This document shows positions 1 through 8,762 of a stretch of DNA of 64,000 nt, piece by piece. Source of the DNA: an uncultured Lachnospiraceae bacterium (GTDB lineage: Bacteria > Bacillota > Clostridia > Lachnospirales > Lachnospiraceae); NCBI GenBank assembly GCA_947629525.1, contig CANREB010000002.1, positions 62,001-126,000 on the forward strand. The letters run 5' to 3'. Below the pieces are notes generated by a model that was not told the origin of the DNA, did no database searches, and saw nothing but the letters and a program-made list of their open reading frames with translations. A program made the translations under genes and the position numbers. Positions within the stretch are counted from its first letter, which is position 1; each line of letters starts with the position of its first letter.

Positions 1-127
1 GTGGTATACAGACCGACGCCGTCTGATACTCCAGTGCCTCATCGCAGAGTTTTTCTATATCCTCCCACTTCGCAAACGGCTTAAGCTGCGTGTGGTCTAT
101 GTGGCTTAAAATTTCCTTATCTGTCAT
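1..127 (-). CDS. deoC: Deoxyribose-phosphate aldolase, 5' end only
   Basis: The first 42 codons of a minus-strand gene that runs off the left edge of the window. The start is an ATG at 125-127, preceded by an AAGAGG ribosome site. The N-terminus begins MTDKEILSHIDHTQLKPF and continues with KLCDEALEYQTASVCIP. This is the typical opening of the class I aldolase DeoC, where the first beta strand carries the DHT-LKP motif. The family converts 2-deoxyribose 5-phosphate to glyceraldehyde 3-phosphate and acetaldehyde in deoxynucleoside salvage. The Schiff-base lysine lies outside the window and cannot be checked. Confidence 0.85.
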   Translation of the reverse strand, partial: MTDKEILSHIDHTQLKPFAKWEDIEKLCDEALEYQTASVCIP

Positions 128-183
128 ATTTACCTCTTTTCCGCGCTTCCCCGTACATAACTTACGGTATGCGCTAAGACTAA

Positions 184-531
184 CTATTCGATTCCTACAA
201 GATATTTCTTCTGTGCTTTCATAAGAATAACACCGTAAATAATGATAACTACCACTATCAAAAGACTCACAGCGGTATCAAGCAGCGGATATAGCGCAAA
301 TACACCTATAGCGTCCAATGCTCCGCCCGCAAAAAGGATTATCCCCGTTCCCAGTGTAAATGGAAACGTAAATCTGATAAAACCTTTCGGGTCTTTTGCG
401 CGGCTTAGCGGAAATCCCTTGCCTACAAGCATTGCAGGTATCTTTTGGCTGATGTTCATCTGCACTGCCCAGTACATCATATACACTCCGCAAGCCATTA
501 TCAGTATCCTGATTATCATTCCCAAACTCAT
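184..531 (-). CDS. Small membrane protein of unknown function
   Basis: A 115-residue protein with three hydrophobic segments (about residues 3-22, 53-75 and 83-104), a short basic loop near residues 37-52 and a basic tail. Its start has a good GAGGAG ribosome site nine bases upstream. It lies 15 bp after thrC on the same strand, so the two are probably co-transcribed. Size and layout recall the small integral-membrane families with three helices (DUF3784 type), but I cannot assign it with confidence. No catalytic motif is visible. Confidence 0.6.
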   Translation of the reverse strand: MSLGMIIRILIMACGVYMMYWAVQMNISQKIPAMLVGKGFPLSRAKDPKGFIRFTFPFTLGTGIILFAGGALDAIGVFALYPLLDTAVSLLIVVVIIIYGVILMKAQKKYLVGIE

Positions 532-546
532 TTTACCTGACTCCTC

Positions 547-2034
547 TTATATACCCAAGAATTTCATAACTACCGCTTTCATATCTTCCTTGCTGCATAC
601 TGTATCATGTAAAACGGGCGCTGTCCTGATTTCTTCGATTGCTCTTGGTATCTTAACTTTCGCAAGCTTTGAAAGTTCATCGGCAAGTTCAAAATCTCCC
701 ATTGAATCGTATTTTTTATCGATAGCGTTCATTACGCTTCTTGTAAATTTAAACGGACTCGCCGTAGACGCAACAACTGTCTTTGTATTATCGTTCGTCG
801 CCGCCCTGTATTTATTAAGGACTGTTGCCGCCACTGCGGTATGTGTATCTATCACATAGCCTGTTTTCTCATACAGTGCCTTGATAGTCGCCGCCGTCTC
901 ATCCTCTGTCGCATATCCGCCGTAAAAATCAGTCATATTGGCTCTCATATCGCGTGTTATCTCATATCTTCCTTCTTTTGAGAGTTTCTTCATAAACGCC
1001 GCGTTTTTGTCCGAGTCACAGTCAGCAGACATATAAATAAGTCTTTCAAGGTTGCTTGAAATAAGGATGTCCATTGACGGCGAACTTGTAAGGACAAATT
1101 CCCTGTTCTTATCGTACACTCCGCTTTCAAAGAAGTCATACAAAACTTTATTTTCATTTGACGCGCATATCAGCTTCGCAATGGGAACGCCCATATTTTT
1201 AGCAAAATATGCGGCAAGGATATTTCCGAAATTACCTGTCGGCACAGCGACATTAATCTTCTCGCCCTTTGTTATCTTTCCTTTGCCCAAAAGCTGCGCA
1301 TACGCATACACATAATAAACGACCTGAGGAACAAGTCTTCCGATATTTATTGAATTTGCGGAAGAAAACTGATATCCTGCATCTGCCATGGTCTTTTCAA
1401 GTTCTTTATCGCCAAAAAGCTGCTTAACTCCTGTCTGTGCATCGTCAAAATTGCCTGTAATGCCTACGACAAAAGTATTATCGCCTTTTTGTGTCACCAT
1501 CTGTTTTTCCTGAATAGGGCTTACGCCGTTTTTCGGATAAAACACTATTATCTTTGTCCCTTTGACACCTGCAAATCCCGCAAGCGCCGCCTTGCCTGTA
1601 TCGCCGCTTGTCGCAGTCAGTATTACTATCTCGTTGCTGACGTTATTTTTTCTCGCGGATGTAGTGAGAAGATGCGGCAGAATAGAAAGCGCCATATCCT
1701 TAAACGCAATAGTCGCACCGTGAAAAAGTTCAAGATAATAAGCTCCGTCAGCCTCCACAAGCGGCGCCATGACCTCTGTGTCAAATTTGCTGTCATACGC
1801 TTTATTAATGCAGTCTTTAAGTTCTTCTTCCGTAAAATCAGTCAAAAACAGCCTCATGACCTCATATGCCGTTTCCTGATATGTCATATGCGAAAACTCC
1901 TCAAGGCTTTTCCCAAGGGCAGGTATTGCTTCGGGAACATACAGTCCCCCATCCTGCGCAAGTCCTCTCAAAATAGCCTGCGACGCTTTGACAGGCTCAC
2001 CTTTGCTTCTTGTACTTTGGTAGAATAATTCCAT
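547..2034 (-). CDS. thrC: Threonine synthase
   Basis: A 495-residue PLP-dependent enzyme that converts O-phosphohomoserine to threonine, the last step of threonine synthesis. The N-terminus (MELFYQSTRSKGEPVKASQA) and overall length match the longer bacterial/fungal subgroup of threonine synthases. The PLP lysine is K112 in IAFKDMA, and the phosphate-binding loop TATSGDTGKA lies near residues 141-149. The start is supported by a GGGGAG ribosome site. A promoter (TTGCAG, 17 bp, TAAAAT) lies about 50 bp upstream. A small membrane protein and then deoC follow on the same strand. Confidence 0.95.
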   Translation of the reverse strand: MELFYQSTRSKGEPVKASQAILRGLAQDGGLYVPEAIPALGKSLEEFSHMTYQETAYEVMRLFLTDFTEEELKDCINKAYDSKFDTEVMAPLVEADGAYYLELFHGATIAFKDMALSILPHLLTTSARKNNVSNEIVILTATSGDTGKAALAGFAGVKGTKIIVFYPKNGVSPIQEKQMVTQKGDNTFVVGITGNFDDAQTGVKQLFGDKELEKTMADAGYQFSSANSINIGRLVPQVVYYVYAYAQLLGKGKITKGEKINVAVPTGNFGNILAAYFAKNMGVPIAKLICASNENKVLYDFFESGVYDKNREFVLTSSPSMDILISSNLERLIYMSADCDSDKNAAFMKKLSKEGRYEITRDMRANMTDFYGGYATEDETAATIKALYEKTGYVIDTHTAVAATVLNKYRAATNDNTKTVVASTASPFKFTRSVMNAIDKKYDSMGDFELADELSKLAKVKIPRAIEEIRTAPVLHDTVCSKEDMKAVVMKFLGI

Positions 2035-2062
2035 TTTGTTTTCTCCCCTTGCTTATACTTTG

Positions 2063-2076
2063 GCAGTCACAACTGC
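2063..2076 (-). other. Short hairpin at the start of the thrC leader
   Basis: A perfect 5-bp stem with a 4-base loop (GCAGT-TGTG-ACTGC on the minus strand). It begins at about the position where transcription should start, given the -10 box at 2083-2088. It may cap and stabilise the mRNA 5' end. No T-run follows, so it is not a terminator. Confidence 0.4.
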
Positions 2077-2082
2077 ATGCTT

Positions 2083-2111
2083 ATTTTAACACAGTATCTT
2101 TTTAACTGCAA
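2083..2111 (-). promoter_or_regulatory. Putative promoter of thrC
   Basis: Minus-strand TTGCAG (-35, 2106-2111), a 17-bp spacer and TAAAAT (-10, 2083-2088). It sits between the SleB-like gene and thrC. Confidence 0.6.
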
Positions 2112-2136
2112 CACAAGAATACTCGCCATCTTAGCT

Positions 2137-2811
2137 TTATCTCTTATAAAAATCATGACCGCCATATGAGAATAAGAAGGTAAGATTGTTGTCAAACCAT
2201 TTTGCGTTTTCGGCGGATGTGTATTTACGCGCCATAAAAAATAATGCCCCGTTCGAGACATCCTCGCCTCTGAGCGCGCTGTATACTACTTCTTTCGTTT
2301 CCGCAGAAATCGCAACATTATTTATAATTCCGTTCGAGACAGGGGAAAACTGCGTGACATTTCGCGACTGCTGATAGACAACATCTGTTATATTATTGGG
2401 GAACTGTTTGTTTCTGACGCGGTTTATAATAACGTTCGCCACCAGAAGCTTGCCGCGCCTGTCCTCGCCTCCTGCCTCAGCCTGTACTATTTTCATAAGG
2501 GTCTCAATGTCGGCATCCGTCGCCTTTATACAATACGGCGCCTCCAGTGTATCATAACTGATAACGCGCTGTATCGATGCTCTCGACTCTATCTGTGCCT
2601 TGCAGCTTTGGCTGCTGACGTTCTGTGTCTGTACATATGCCTCCACAGGCTCAAAACCGTATACTGTATCTCCTCTTGACAGAATAAGCGCAAACGCGCA
2701 GGCTATATTAGCGAGTAACAATAAAAAGAAATTTTTTGAATACATAAGCTGATATATTAAGTCCTTTCTTAATATGCTAATATTTGTTTTTAACCTTTTA
2801 TGGTTGTCCAT
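2137..2811 (-). CDS. SleB-type cell wall hydrolase, membrane-anchored
   Basis: A 224-residue protein with one hydrophobic segment (about residues 27-44) and a C-terminal domain from about residue 98 to the end. That domain matches the Hydrolase_2/SleB fold: the catalytic-region glutamate in IVQAEAGGEDRRGK, the motif VANVIINRVRNKQFPNNI, then QFSPVSNG and ALFFMAR-Y near the end. Family members are lytic transglycosylase-like enzymes acting on spore cortex or vegetative peptidoglycan; this sequence alone does not show which. The first ATG lacks a clear ribosome site. An internal ATG at residue 23 (2743-2745), just before the hydrophobic segment, has AAAGGA 15 bases upstream and is a plausible alternative start. 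Confidence 0.8.
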   Translation of the reverse strand: MDNHKRLKTNISILRKDLIYQLMYSKNFFLLLLANIACAFALILSRGDTVYGFEPVEAYVQTQNVSSQSCKAQIESRASIQRVISYDTLEAPYCIKATDADIETLMKIVQAEAGGEDRRGKLLVANVIINRVRNKQFPNNITDVVYQQSRNVTQFSPVSNGIINNVAISAETKEVVYSALRGEDVSNGALFFMARKYTSAENAKWFDNNLTFLFSYGGHDFYKR

Positions 2812-2877
2812 ATATTAGTTTATTCGCTTGTACACAAAATAATTCACCATATTTGAAAAAAATTGGAATATTATAAA

Positions 2878-2897
2878 TGGGCTGCCTAAGCAGCCCA
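2878..2897 (-). terminator. Intrinsic terminator of the kinase/FHA operon
   Basis: A perfect 8-bp GC-rich stem (TGGGCTGC/GCAGCCCA) with a 4-base loop. On the minus strand it is followed by TTTATAATATT. It lies directly after the last gene of the nine-gene operon. Confidence 0.75.
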
Positions 2898-2908
2898 CTC
2901 AAATGTTT

Positions 2909-4522
2909 TTATTCCCAGTAAATGCGGTATTCTGAAGAACCTATTAAAAGTATGTCGTCTTTCTCAACCTTATATTCCCCTAATACGGGAACGCCGTTTG
3001 CATATGTACCGTTTGTTGAATTTTCATCCCTTACATATACATTTCCGTCCCTGTAGATAAGTGAACAATGCTTTCCGGACAAAGCGCTGTCGTCAGCTAA
3101 TGACAACTGGCACTCTTTGTTTCTTCCTATCAGCGCCTCTCCCTTCAAAGTTATCTGATAACTCTTATCCTCGTTGGGACCGACTTTATATAATGTAACC
3201 TGTATCCTGCCTTTACCCTTTTGTGCCTGAGTGCCTGAGCTTCCACCCGAATCGGTTCCCGGCGCCATTGTCATATCGGATGAAGGCGGCTGCCATGAAA
3301 CTTCCGCGCTGCCGTAATTCTCATTGTACAGCTCTTTGTCTGCCTGATTTGATTCCGGCTGTTTTTTCCCGCTAAGCAGTACAATGATAAGAATGATTAT
3401 AACTATAACCACGCCTATGCCGCCAAATACTATATATTTGCTTTTTTCATTTTTATTACTTACTTCAACAGTCCCTGTCTCTGTTGTTTCCTGCTCTCCT
3501 TCGCTTCCCTCTTTTATAATGTAATTAATATCTCTTTTTGATGCCGCCTCTATAGCTTCTTTGATATTTCCGGCAGGCACGGTAATACCATCGGTTGCTT
3601 CCTTTGTCCCGTCTGACAGTGATACCTCTATCCTGACGGTATCATCGCCCATTTCCTTGATGCCGTCAAGGCTCGCTTTCAGGATAAGGCTTGTCTGAAG
3701 TCTTGTTTTTATTTTTCCGCACACATCATCATAATCGTATGACTCATCAAGCAAAGGCATATAGCAGTCTCCGCCCGCGGAATTTCTCGCAAAACTTCCA
3801 AGTATCTTTGTGCTTTCTTCCTCATTTTTGAGGTTTTTTCCCTTCAATGCCACGGTAAATATAGGAATATGGCTGTCCTTTACAGCGTCCTGCGCTTCTT
3901 TTTCAGTAATTCCTTTTTTCTGATCATCCTCGCCGTCAGAGAAGATCAAAAGACACCTTTTTTTGTTGACCTGCTTGTCTGTCTTTAACTCATTGAGCGC
4001 CTCCGTAATGCCGTAATACAAGTTCGTATCTTCGCTGCTGATACGCTCAATGCCTTCGATATTTTCTTTCAGCTTTGCCGTATCCGTCAGAAAACCTGAT
4101 GAAGACACGTCATTTCCCATCGTGGTAATGCAGACATTATCGTTCCCGCCCTTTGACTCTACAAGTTCCGTAAGTATTTTCTTGGTCTGTTCGATACCGT
4201 CATCTGTCATAGAACCCGAAATATCAATAAGGCAGAGGTATGTTACCGCCTCATCCGCATCTGAAAAAGATTTTACCTCTTCTATCTCCAACTTGTTCTT
4301 ACCTATAAGAAGCAGGCTGTCGGTAAGAAGAGTGTCAAACTTTCCGTCTGTATTCTGATTGACATATACCTGAATATATCCGTCAGGTAATACTTCGTAC
4401 TGGTCGATGCCAATCTGCAGCGTATCTTCCGCATAAGCTCTCTGCCAGTTTCCGAGGCACAGCAGTATACCCGTCAGCACAAATATAAAAATTTTTATTT
4501 TACATTTTCTTAAGCTTTTCAT
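2909..4522 (-). CDS. VWA-FHA transmembrane protein
   Basis: A 537-residue protein. Residues 1-31 form a signal peptide ending AYAED. A von Willebrand A domain covers about residues 92-275 with a complete MIDAS start (DISGS at 100-104) and a later SDGEDD. A transmembrane helix lies near 366-386, and a C-terminal FHA domain covers about 455-535 with all canonical pThr-binding residues (IGRN, SGKHC, NSTNGTY). The VWA domain would face outside and the FHA domain the cytosol. It is the last gene of the operon, 31 bp after a PP2C gene, with an AAGGAGA ribosome site. An outside adhesion or assembly domain linked to a phosphothreonine reader suggests it reports or executes the output of the kinase upstream. 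Its partner is unknown. Confidence 0.85.
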   Translation of the reverse strand: MKSLRKCKIKIFIFVLTGILLCLGNWQRAYAEDTLQIGIDQYEVLPDGYIQVYVNQNTDGKFDTLLTDSLLLIGKNKLEIEEVKSFSDADEAVTYLCLIDISGSMTDDGIEQTKKILTELVESKGGNDNVCITTMGNDVSSSGFLTDTAKLKENIEGIERISSEDTNLYYGITEALNELKTDKQVNKKRCLLIFSDGEDDQKKGITEKEAQDAVKDSHIPIFTVALKGKNLKNEEESTKILGSFARNSAGGDCYMPLLDESYDYDDVCGKIKTRLQTSLILKASLDGIKEMGDDTVRIEVSLSDGTKEATDGITVPAGNIKEAIEAASKRDINYIIKEGSEGEQETTETGTVEVSNKNEKSKYIVFGGIGVVIVIIILIIVLLSGKKQPESNQADKELYNENYGSAEVSWQPPSSDMTMAPGTDSGGSSGTQAQKGKGRIQVTLYKVGPNEDKSYQITLKGEALIGRNKECQLSLADDSALSGKHCSLIYRDGNVYVRDENSTNGTYANGVPVLGEYKVEKDDILLIGSSEYRIYWE

Positions 4523-4553
4523 CTCTTTATGCTCTCCTTTTAAGACACTAAAA

Positions 4554-5285
4554 TTATATGATCCAAATCGCGATAGCCGAGTTGTTGTCGTTCTCCTTCT
4601 TTGCTTTCTTATTAAGATATTGACGCATTTTGTTGATCCAGTCCTGCGGCGTTTCGGCTTCGGCTAGGGTCTGTTCCATTTCTTCCTCTGTGACATACTC
4701 CCAAAATCCGTCCGTACACAGCAAAAAAGCATTGGAAGCATTTTTATCAAAATGAATGGTCTTTGTTTCAGCCTTAACATCGTCTGATTTCCCGATTGCC
4801 TTCAAAAGCCTGCTTCTGTCTTCGTGAAAGCGGATGTCTTTCAACTCGATTTCTCCTGTCAGAACCGCCATTCTTGAAACGCTGTGGTCGAACGTATAAA
4901 ATACGCACTTGCCGTTTTCAAAATGATATATACGGCTGTCGCCCAAATGAGCCATATGCGCCGTCGCCCGTGTTTCATTTACACACAGCACGGCAAGCGT
5001 CGTCTTCATTTGGCACTGTTCGTTCTGCATTTCCATTACATCTTTATTTGCCTTGTGAAACCATTCAACCATAAGTTCTTCCGTGACAGGCATATCGTCA
5101 GGCATCCCGAGACAACACTCTTTAACTGCCGCTACCGCTGCCTTGGACGCCAGATCGCCCTGTCCATGTCCGCCCAGACCGTCGGCGATGACAGCATACG
5201 CAGCATTTTCTCTCACAGCAAATGCCCCGCTGTCCTCGTTGTATTCTCTTCCGCCCTGATTTGTATAACCATTCCCAACAATCAT
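4554..5285 (-). CDS. PP2C-family protein phosphatase (first of two)
   Basis: A 243-residue cytosolic Ser/Thr phosphatase, the usual length for bacterial Stp/PrpC enzymes. The metal-binding and catalytic motifs are intact: REYNEDSGAF near residue 15, IADGLGGHGQGD near 34, GDSRIYHF near 117, CTDGFWEYV near 191 and the terminal DNNSAIAIW. In these enzymes two or three Mg2+/Mn2+ ions held by aspartates activate water to remove phosphate from Ser/Thr. It sits 21 bp after a second, different PP2C gene in an operon with a transmembrane kinase, so the likely substrates are the kinase and its targets. Confidence 0.92.
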   Translation of the reverse strand: MIVGNGYTNQGGREYNEDSGAFAVRENAAYAVIADGLGGHGQGDLASKAAVAAVKECCLGMPDDMPVTEELMVEWFHKANKDVMEMQNEQCQMKTTLAVLCVNETRATAHMAHLGDSRIYHFENGKCVFYTFDHSVSRMAVLTGEIELKDIRFHEDRSRLLKAIGKSDDVKAETKTIHFDKNASNAFLLCTDGFWEYVTEEEMEQTLAEAETPQDWINKMRQYLNKKAKKENDNNSAIAIWII

Positions 5286-5306
5286 ATTACGCTTCCTATT
5301 CTTTAT

Positions 5307-6170
5307 CTAACATATTTCCATCATAATCGCTGTATAGTTATCCTGATTAGGCTTCCTTTTAGCCTCTATCTGCATCCCTATCTGCATCATTGCCTTGCCC
5401 GCAGGATACTCCATCAGAGCTGCAAGCTCTTCATTATCAAGCGTATTATACACTCCATCCGAGATAAGCAGTACCCTATCGCCCTCAAACAATTCAAGCG
5501 CCTCCTGATTGCAGTCGATCTTCTCAAGGCATGCAATGCCGATATAGCTTGTCAGCGCATTCCTCTGCGGGTCATTCAGCGCTTCCTCCAATGGTATCTC
5601 ACCTGCTTCAACCTTATCCTGAAGATCCGCCGCATAGTTATGCTCTTTGTTCAACTGAACGATCTCTCCGCCGCGATAAAGCAGGATATGGCTGTCGCCT
5701 ACCGATACCCAGTGCATTTTCCTGTCCTTAACAACTGCCGCGACAAGTGTAGAGCCACTTGATGTATCGGTATCCGACAAAACCTCCCTGACTTCCATGT
5801 TGGCGTTTTCAGCCATATCAGTCATATTGTCAGGCATGTTTTCCGTCATATCATGAGTATCAAAGTAATTAAGACATGAAATTATCGTCGCCATGCTTGC
5901 CCTTTCACCGTCAGACAATCCGCCCATTCCGTCCGCAACTATAGCCATGATACCCTTATCTTTGATGACTTCTTCCTTTAGTTCCGAAACGCCGAAAGAG
6001 TCCTGCTGCATGCTTCTCTTACCAATACCATGCACCTTCCCGATAACAATACCGCTTCCCTCCGGCGTTTCCATCAGATATGCCTTCTGAAGGCCTAAAT
6101 CGACTGTTACTTCACTTTGACTGTTCTTCTTCTTTTTAATGAAGCCCTTCTCTTTTATTCTTTTTCCCAT
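5307..6170 (-). CDS. PP2C-family protein phosphatase (second)
   Basis: A 287-residue phosphatase with a basic N-terminal extension of about 45 residues rich in lysine before the PP2C core. Visible motifs are GKRSMQQDSFGV, VADGMGGLSDGERA, SVGDSHILLYRGG, ISDGVYNTL and the final NQDNYTAIM, so the acidic metal ligands are present. The start overlaps the end of the upstream FHA gene by 16 bases, which suggests translational coupling. The two PP2C proteins differ clearly in loop lengths and in the extension, so this is not a recent duplication. The lysine-rich extension could bring it to the membrane or to an acidic partner (inference). Confidence 0.92.
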   Translation of the reverse strand: MGKRIKEKGFIKKKKNSQSEVTVDLGLQKAYLMETPEGSGIVIGKVHGIGKRSMQQDSFGVSELKEEVIKDKGIMAIVADGMGGLSDGERASMATIISCLNYFDTHDMTENMPDNMTDMAENANMEVREVLSDTDTSSGSTLVAAVVKDRKMHWVSVGDSHILLYRGGEIVQLNKEHNYAADLQDKVEAGEIPLEEALNDPQRNALTSYIGIACLEKIDCNQEALELFEGDRVLLISDGVYNTLDNEELAALMEYPAGKAMMQIGMQIEAKRKPNQDNYTAIMMEIC

Positions 6171-6763
6171 TCAAACTTTTCTCCGCATAAAGGCATAAAT
6201 ACAAGTTCTGTCTTACCGATAACGAGCTTATCATATGCTTTTAGTTCCACCGTTTGGAAAATCGCTTTATCGTTCACCCTGACTATGCTTCTTCCGTCTC
6301 CGGGCGAAAAATAATAATTTTTGTCTGTCGCATCGTATGTGATGATAGCCTGATTTTCCCTTGAGATAGTTTCATCTCCACGAATGCAGATATCCATCTT
6401 TTCACTGCGCCCGACATAATTGTTGTCGGTATGTATTCTGTAATCTCTTCCTTTTTCTTTGCCTGACACGCATACGAGCCAGCCGACAACAGGGTCTATT
6501 CCCATATCCGTCTGAATAAGCGCTACCGTTCTTCCCTCATCGTCGCCGCTTGACTTCTGTACCGCTTCAAACAACGGTCTTGTTACATTATTTTCCGAAG
6601 ATGAATTTGGCATTACAGGCATTGTCACTCCATTATTCCCTGACGACCCTGTATTGCCGAACGCCATAGTTACCCCTACATTTCCTTCATTGTTGCAATA
6701 AGGACACTCCGAATGGATAGACACGTCGTAATAATGTCCTCTTTCGCATTTTCTCATTTCCAT
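6155..6763 (-). CDS. FHA-domain protein with N-terminal zinc-ribbon motif
   Basis: A 202-residue soluble protein if it starts at the ATG at 6761-6763, which has AGGAGG 11 bases upstream; an upstream in-frame start at 6823 would overlap the previous gene. Residues 1-25 carry C-x2-GHYYD and CPYC, a knuckle-like zinc site. A low-complexity Asn/Gly/Ser linker follows to about residue 95, then an FHA domain from about 105 to 195. The domain has the GR of the loop (VGRSEK), but the usual S-x-x-H is S-R-E-N and the N-G-T turn is missing, so classical pThr binding is doubtful. It overlaps the next PP2C gene by 16 bases. Confidence 0.8.
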   Translation of the reverse strand: MEMRKCERGHYYDVSIHSECPYCNNEGNVGVTMAFGNTGSSGNNGVTMPVMPNSSSENNVTRPLFEAVQKSSGDDEGRTVALIQTDMGIDPVVGWLVCVSGKEKGRDYRIHTDNNYVGRSEKMDICIRGDETISRENQAIITYDATDKNYYFSPGDGRSIVRVNDKAIFQTVELKAYDKLVIGKTELVFMPLCGEKFEWEKE

Positions 6764-6791
6764 ACCTGATACAGCCTCCTTTATCATATTA

Positions 6792-8729
6792 TTATTTGTA
6801 CAGCAGAATATCCTGACCCGCAAAATTCAGATACATCGTATCTCCATCTACCTCATATCTGACATCAAATCCCGTTTCGTCGCTCACATTTTCCGTGAAC
6901 ATTCCCCACGTTAATTCAAATCCGTCATATTCCCATTGTAAATGCAATGTGTGATCATCAACTACGCTGCATTCAAATTTGGCGTAGTCGATCGCCCTGC
7001 CGTTTATCGTGCAGTATGCCATTCCGTCTTGGGTAAAAGTAATACCGTCCGCCATGCTTTCCTTAAAAATGGCGATATCTCCCAAAACAGCAACGTTATC
7101 TATGCTGTTCAACAAAATATTCTTTATATTGAACCTGCCGTCACACTGCCATGCGCCATAATATGACTGACCCTGCTCTCCGGCACTCTCGCTTGCAATC
7201 TGCTCGTTAAACATCTGCGCCGCGCCGCCCGACGTTGCAAAGAGCGCCGCAAACATAACGGCAAGTACGATGGCACAGGCGATATAAACATTTTGTCCCG
7301 ACTCCTCGATGCCGTCGATTTCATTCGTCCTTCTGCCGTACTGCATATTAGCGTCAAGCGCGTTATTATTGTTTTTGCTGACAGATACTTTATATGTATT
7401 TTCCTCCGATGCAAGATAAAACTCCGCGCCGTCGTTTAAAACATATGCCCTGCCGGCTTCAAGCTTCTCGCCGTTTTTCCAAAAAGTACCGTATGACGAA
7501 TTTCTGTCGATCAGCACATAATCCTCGCCCTGCTTCTTTATCTCGCAGTGAATGGAACTTATACCATTTGTGTCGCCTGCATATTTTACGCTGCACGAGG
7601 CATCGCGTCCGAAAACTATCGACTGGTTGGAACATACGAATTTCTTTCCGCCATGTATGCCTGATATTCCGAATATCTCAGCTCTTCCCGCATAGTTAGC
7701 CGCAATCTTGCTCTCCCATTTGCGCTTGTCCGCCCTTGCCTGCTCCGATATCTCCACTGCCTGCTCGATACCCTTTCTCGCGATAAAAAGAAGCAAAGCC
7801 CATGAAATGATAGTCAGGATTATATATTTTCCCTGATATACATATAAAAATGTATACAATGATACCGCTACATCATTATCCCAAAAACGGACGAAAAGAT
7901 CTGTCAGGTCATAATCCCACAGTACGGCGATAAGGTAAGTACCTGTCAGACAGATTATAAACAGACTGTTGCCTAAATGTCTGCCCTTTAACGGCTCTTT
8001 ACCCTTGGCAAGCGCAAGCGCGCCTCCGACTGCCGCCATCCATACTATGTTACCTCCCAGTACCATAATTATCCTTACAAGGACAATACCCATAACGCCG
8101 TCAAGCATCCCGATATATTCTGCCACATAAAACAGATCGCTTGCCGTCTTTAATATTGAATATCCGGCGCCGACTGCCGCTCCGATCAATACGCCGTTAA
8201 GACCATATCCTCTGCTCTTCTTACGCAGAAAAATACATATAAGAAGCAGTTGTGATATCTCCGACAGCAGCGGCATTGTAAATGAAGAAACATCATTATA
8301 ATCCATGCCCGTAATGTCGGAAATAAAGAAGATGACCATAAAGCATATTATTCCGCTGAATGCCGCAATATAAAACACATCCAAAATCGATATGTTCCGC
8401 GGGATATTTAACTCCCATATGAAAATAAGCATGATAAGCGGGATCATATACGGAATAACGCTTACAAGCAGCATATCGCCAAATCCATACAGATAACTGC
8501 TCGCAAGTATCAATATCATCATAACGATACAGTATATAAAAAATTTGTAAAACAGAAACGGCGGCTGCCATTCTTTTATCATATCGCTTTCATACGGTAC
8601 GTTTCCCGGAAGCCCCGACATTATCTGCCTTTCCTTCTCCTCTTTTGTCTTTGCTGCGTTAAAGCCCGAAAAAATCTTTGACCACTTAAAATTTTTGCTT
8701 CTCAGCATTTCGCTTGTGTCCTGTTTCAT
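6792..8729 (-). CDS. PrsW-like membrane domain fused to FHA and an outside domain
   Basis: A 645-residue protein in four parts. Residues 1-58 are cytosolic and basic. Residues 60-330 form about eight to nine membrane helices whose order and loops resemble the PrsW/CPBP-type intramembrane protease family (GVLIGAAVGAGYSILK, then GGNIVWMAAVGGALALAKG). Residues 357-450 are an FHA domain (FGRDAS, SSIHCEI, SSYGTFW). A further helix lies near 480-500, followed by an extracytoplasmic C-terminal domain of about 125 residues containing YYGAWQCDGRF. The expected Glu-Glu pair appears as S-E and the expected His as Asn, so it may be a pseudoprotease. Start: ATG with GAGAGG, behind a conserved mini-hairpin. 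Confidence 0.7.
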   Translation of the reverse strand: MKQDTSEMLRSKNFKWSKIFSGFNAAKTKEEKERQIMSGLPGNVPYESDMIKEWQPPFLFYKFFIYCIVMMILILASSYLYGFGDMLLVSVIPYMIPLIMLIFIWELNIPRNISILDVFYIAAFSGIICFMVIFFISDITGMDYNDVSSFTMPLLSEISQLLLICIFLRKKSRGYGLNGVLIGAAVGAGYSILKTASDLFYVAEYIGMLDGVMGIVLVRIIMVLGGNIVWMAAVGGALALAKGKEPLKGRHLGNSLFIICLTGTYLIAVLWDYDLTDLFVRFWDNDVAVSLYTFLYVYQGKYIILTIISWALLLFIARKGIEQAVEISEQARADKRKWESKIAANYAGRAEIFGISGIHGGKKFVCSNQSIVFGRDASCSVKYAGDTNGISSIHCEIKKQGEDYVLIDRNSSYGTFWKNGEKLEAGRAYVLNDGAEFYLASEENTYKVSVSKNNNNALDANMQYGRRTNEIDGIEESGQNVYIACAIVLAVMFAALFATSGGAAQMFNEQIASESAGEQGQSYYGAWQCDGRFNIKNILLNSIDNVAVLGDIAIFKESMADGITFTQDGMAYCTINGRAIDYAKFECSVVDDHTLHLQWEYDGFELTWGMFTENVSDETGFDVRYEVDGDTMYLNFAGQDILLYK

Positions 8730-8745
8730 ATTTTCCTCTCATTCT

Positions 8746-8757
8746 GCCGAAATCGGC
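8746..8757 (-). repeat. Hairpin/ribosome-site module, copy A
   Basis: GCCG-ATTT-CGGC on the minus strand, followed by AGAATGAGAGGAAAAT and the ATG of the PrsW-like/FHA gene. The 23 bases from CGGC to ATG are identical to those before rnfA (copy B). Confidence 0.6.
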
Positions 8758-8762
8758 GTCGT

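Noticed and set aside
4884-5762. Plus-strand open frame of 292 codons
   Set aside because: It spans the complement of both PP2C genes and the gap between them, and its product shows no domain.
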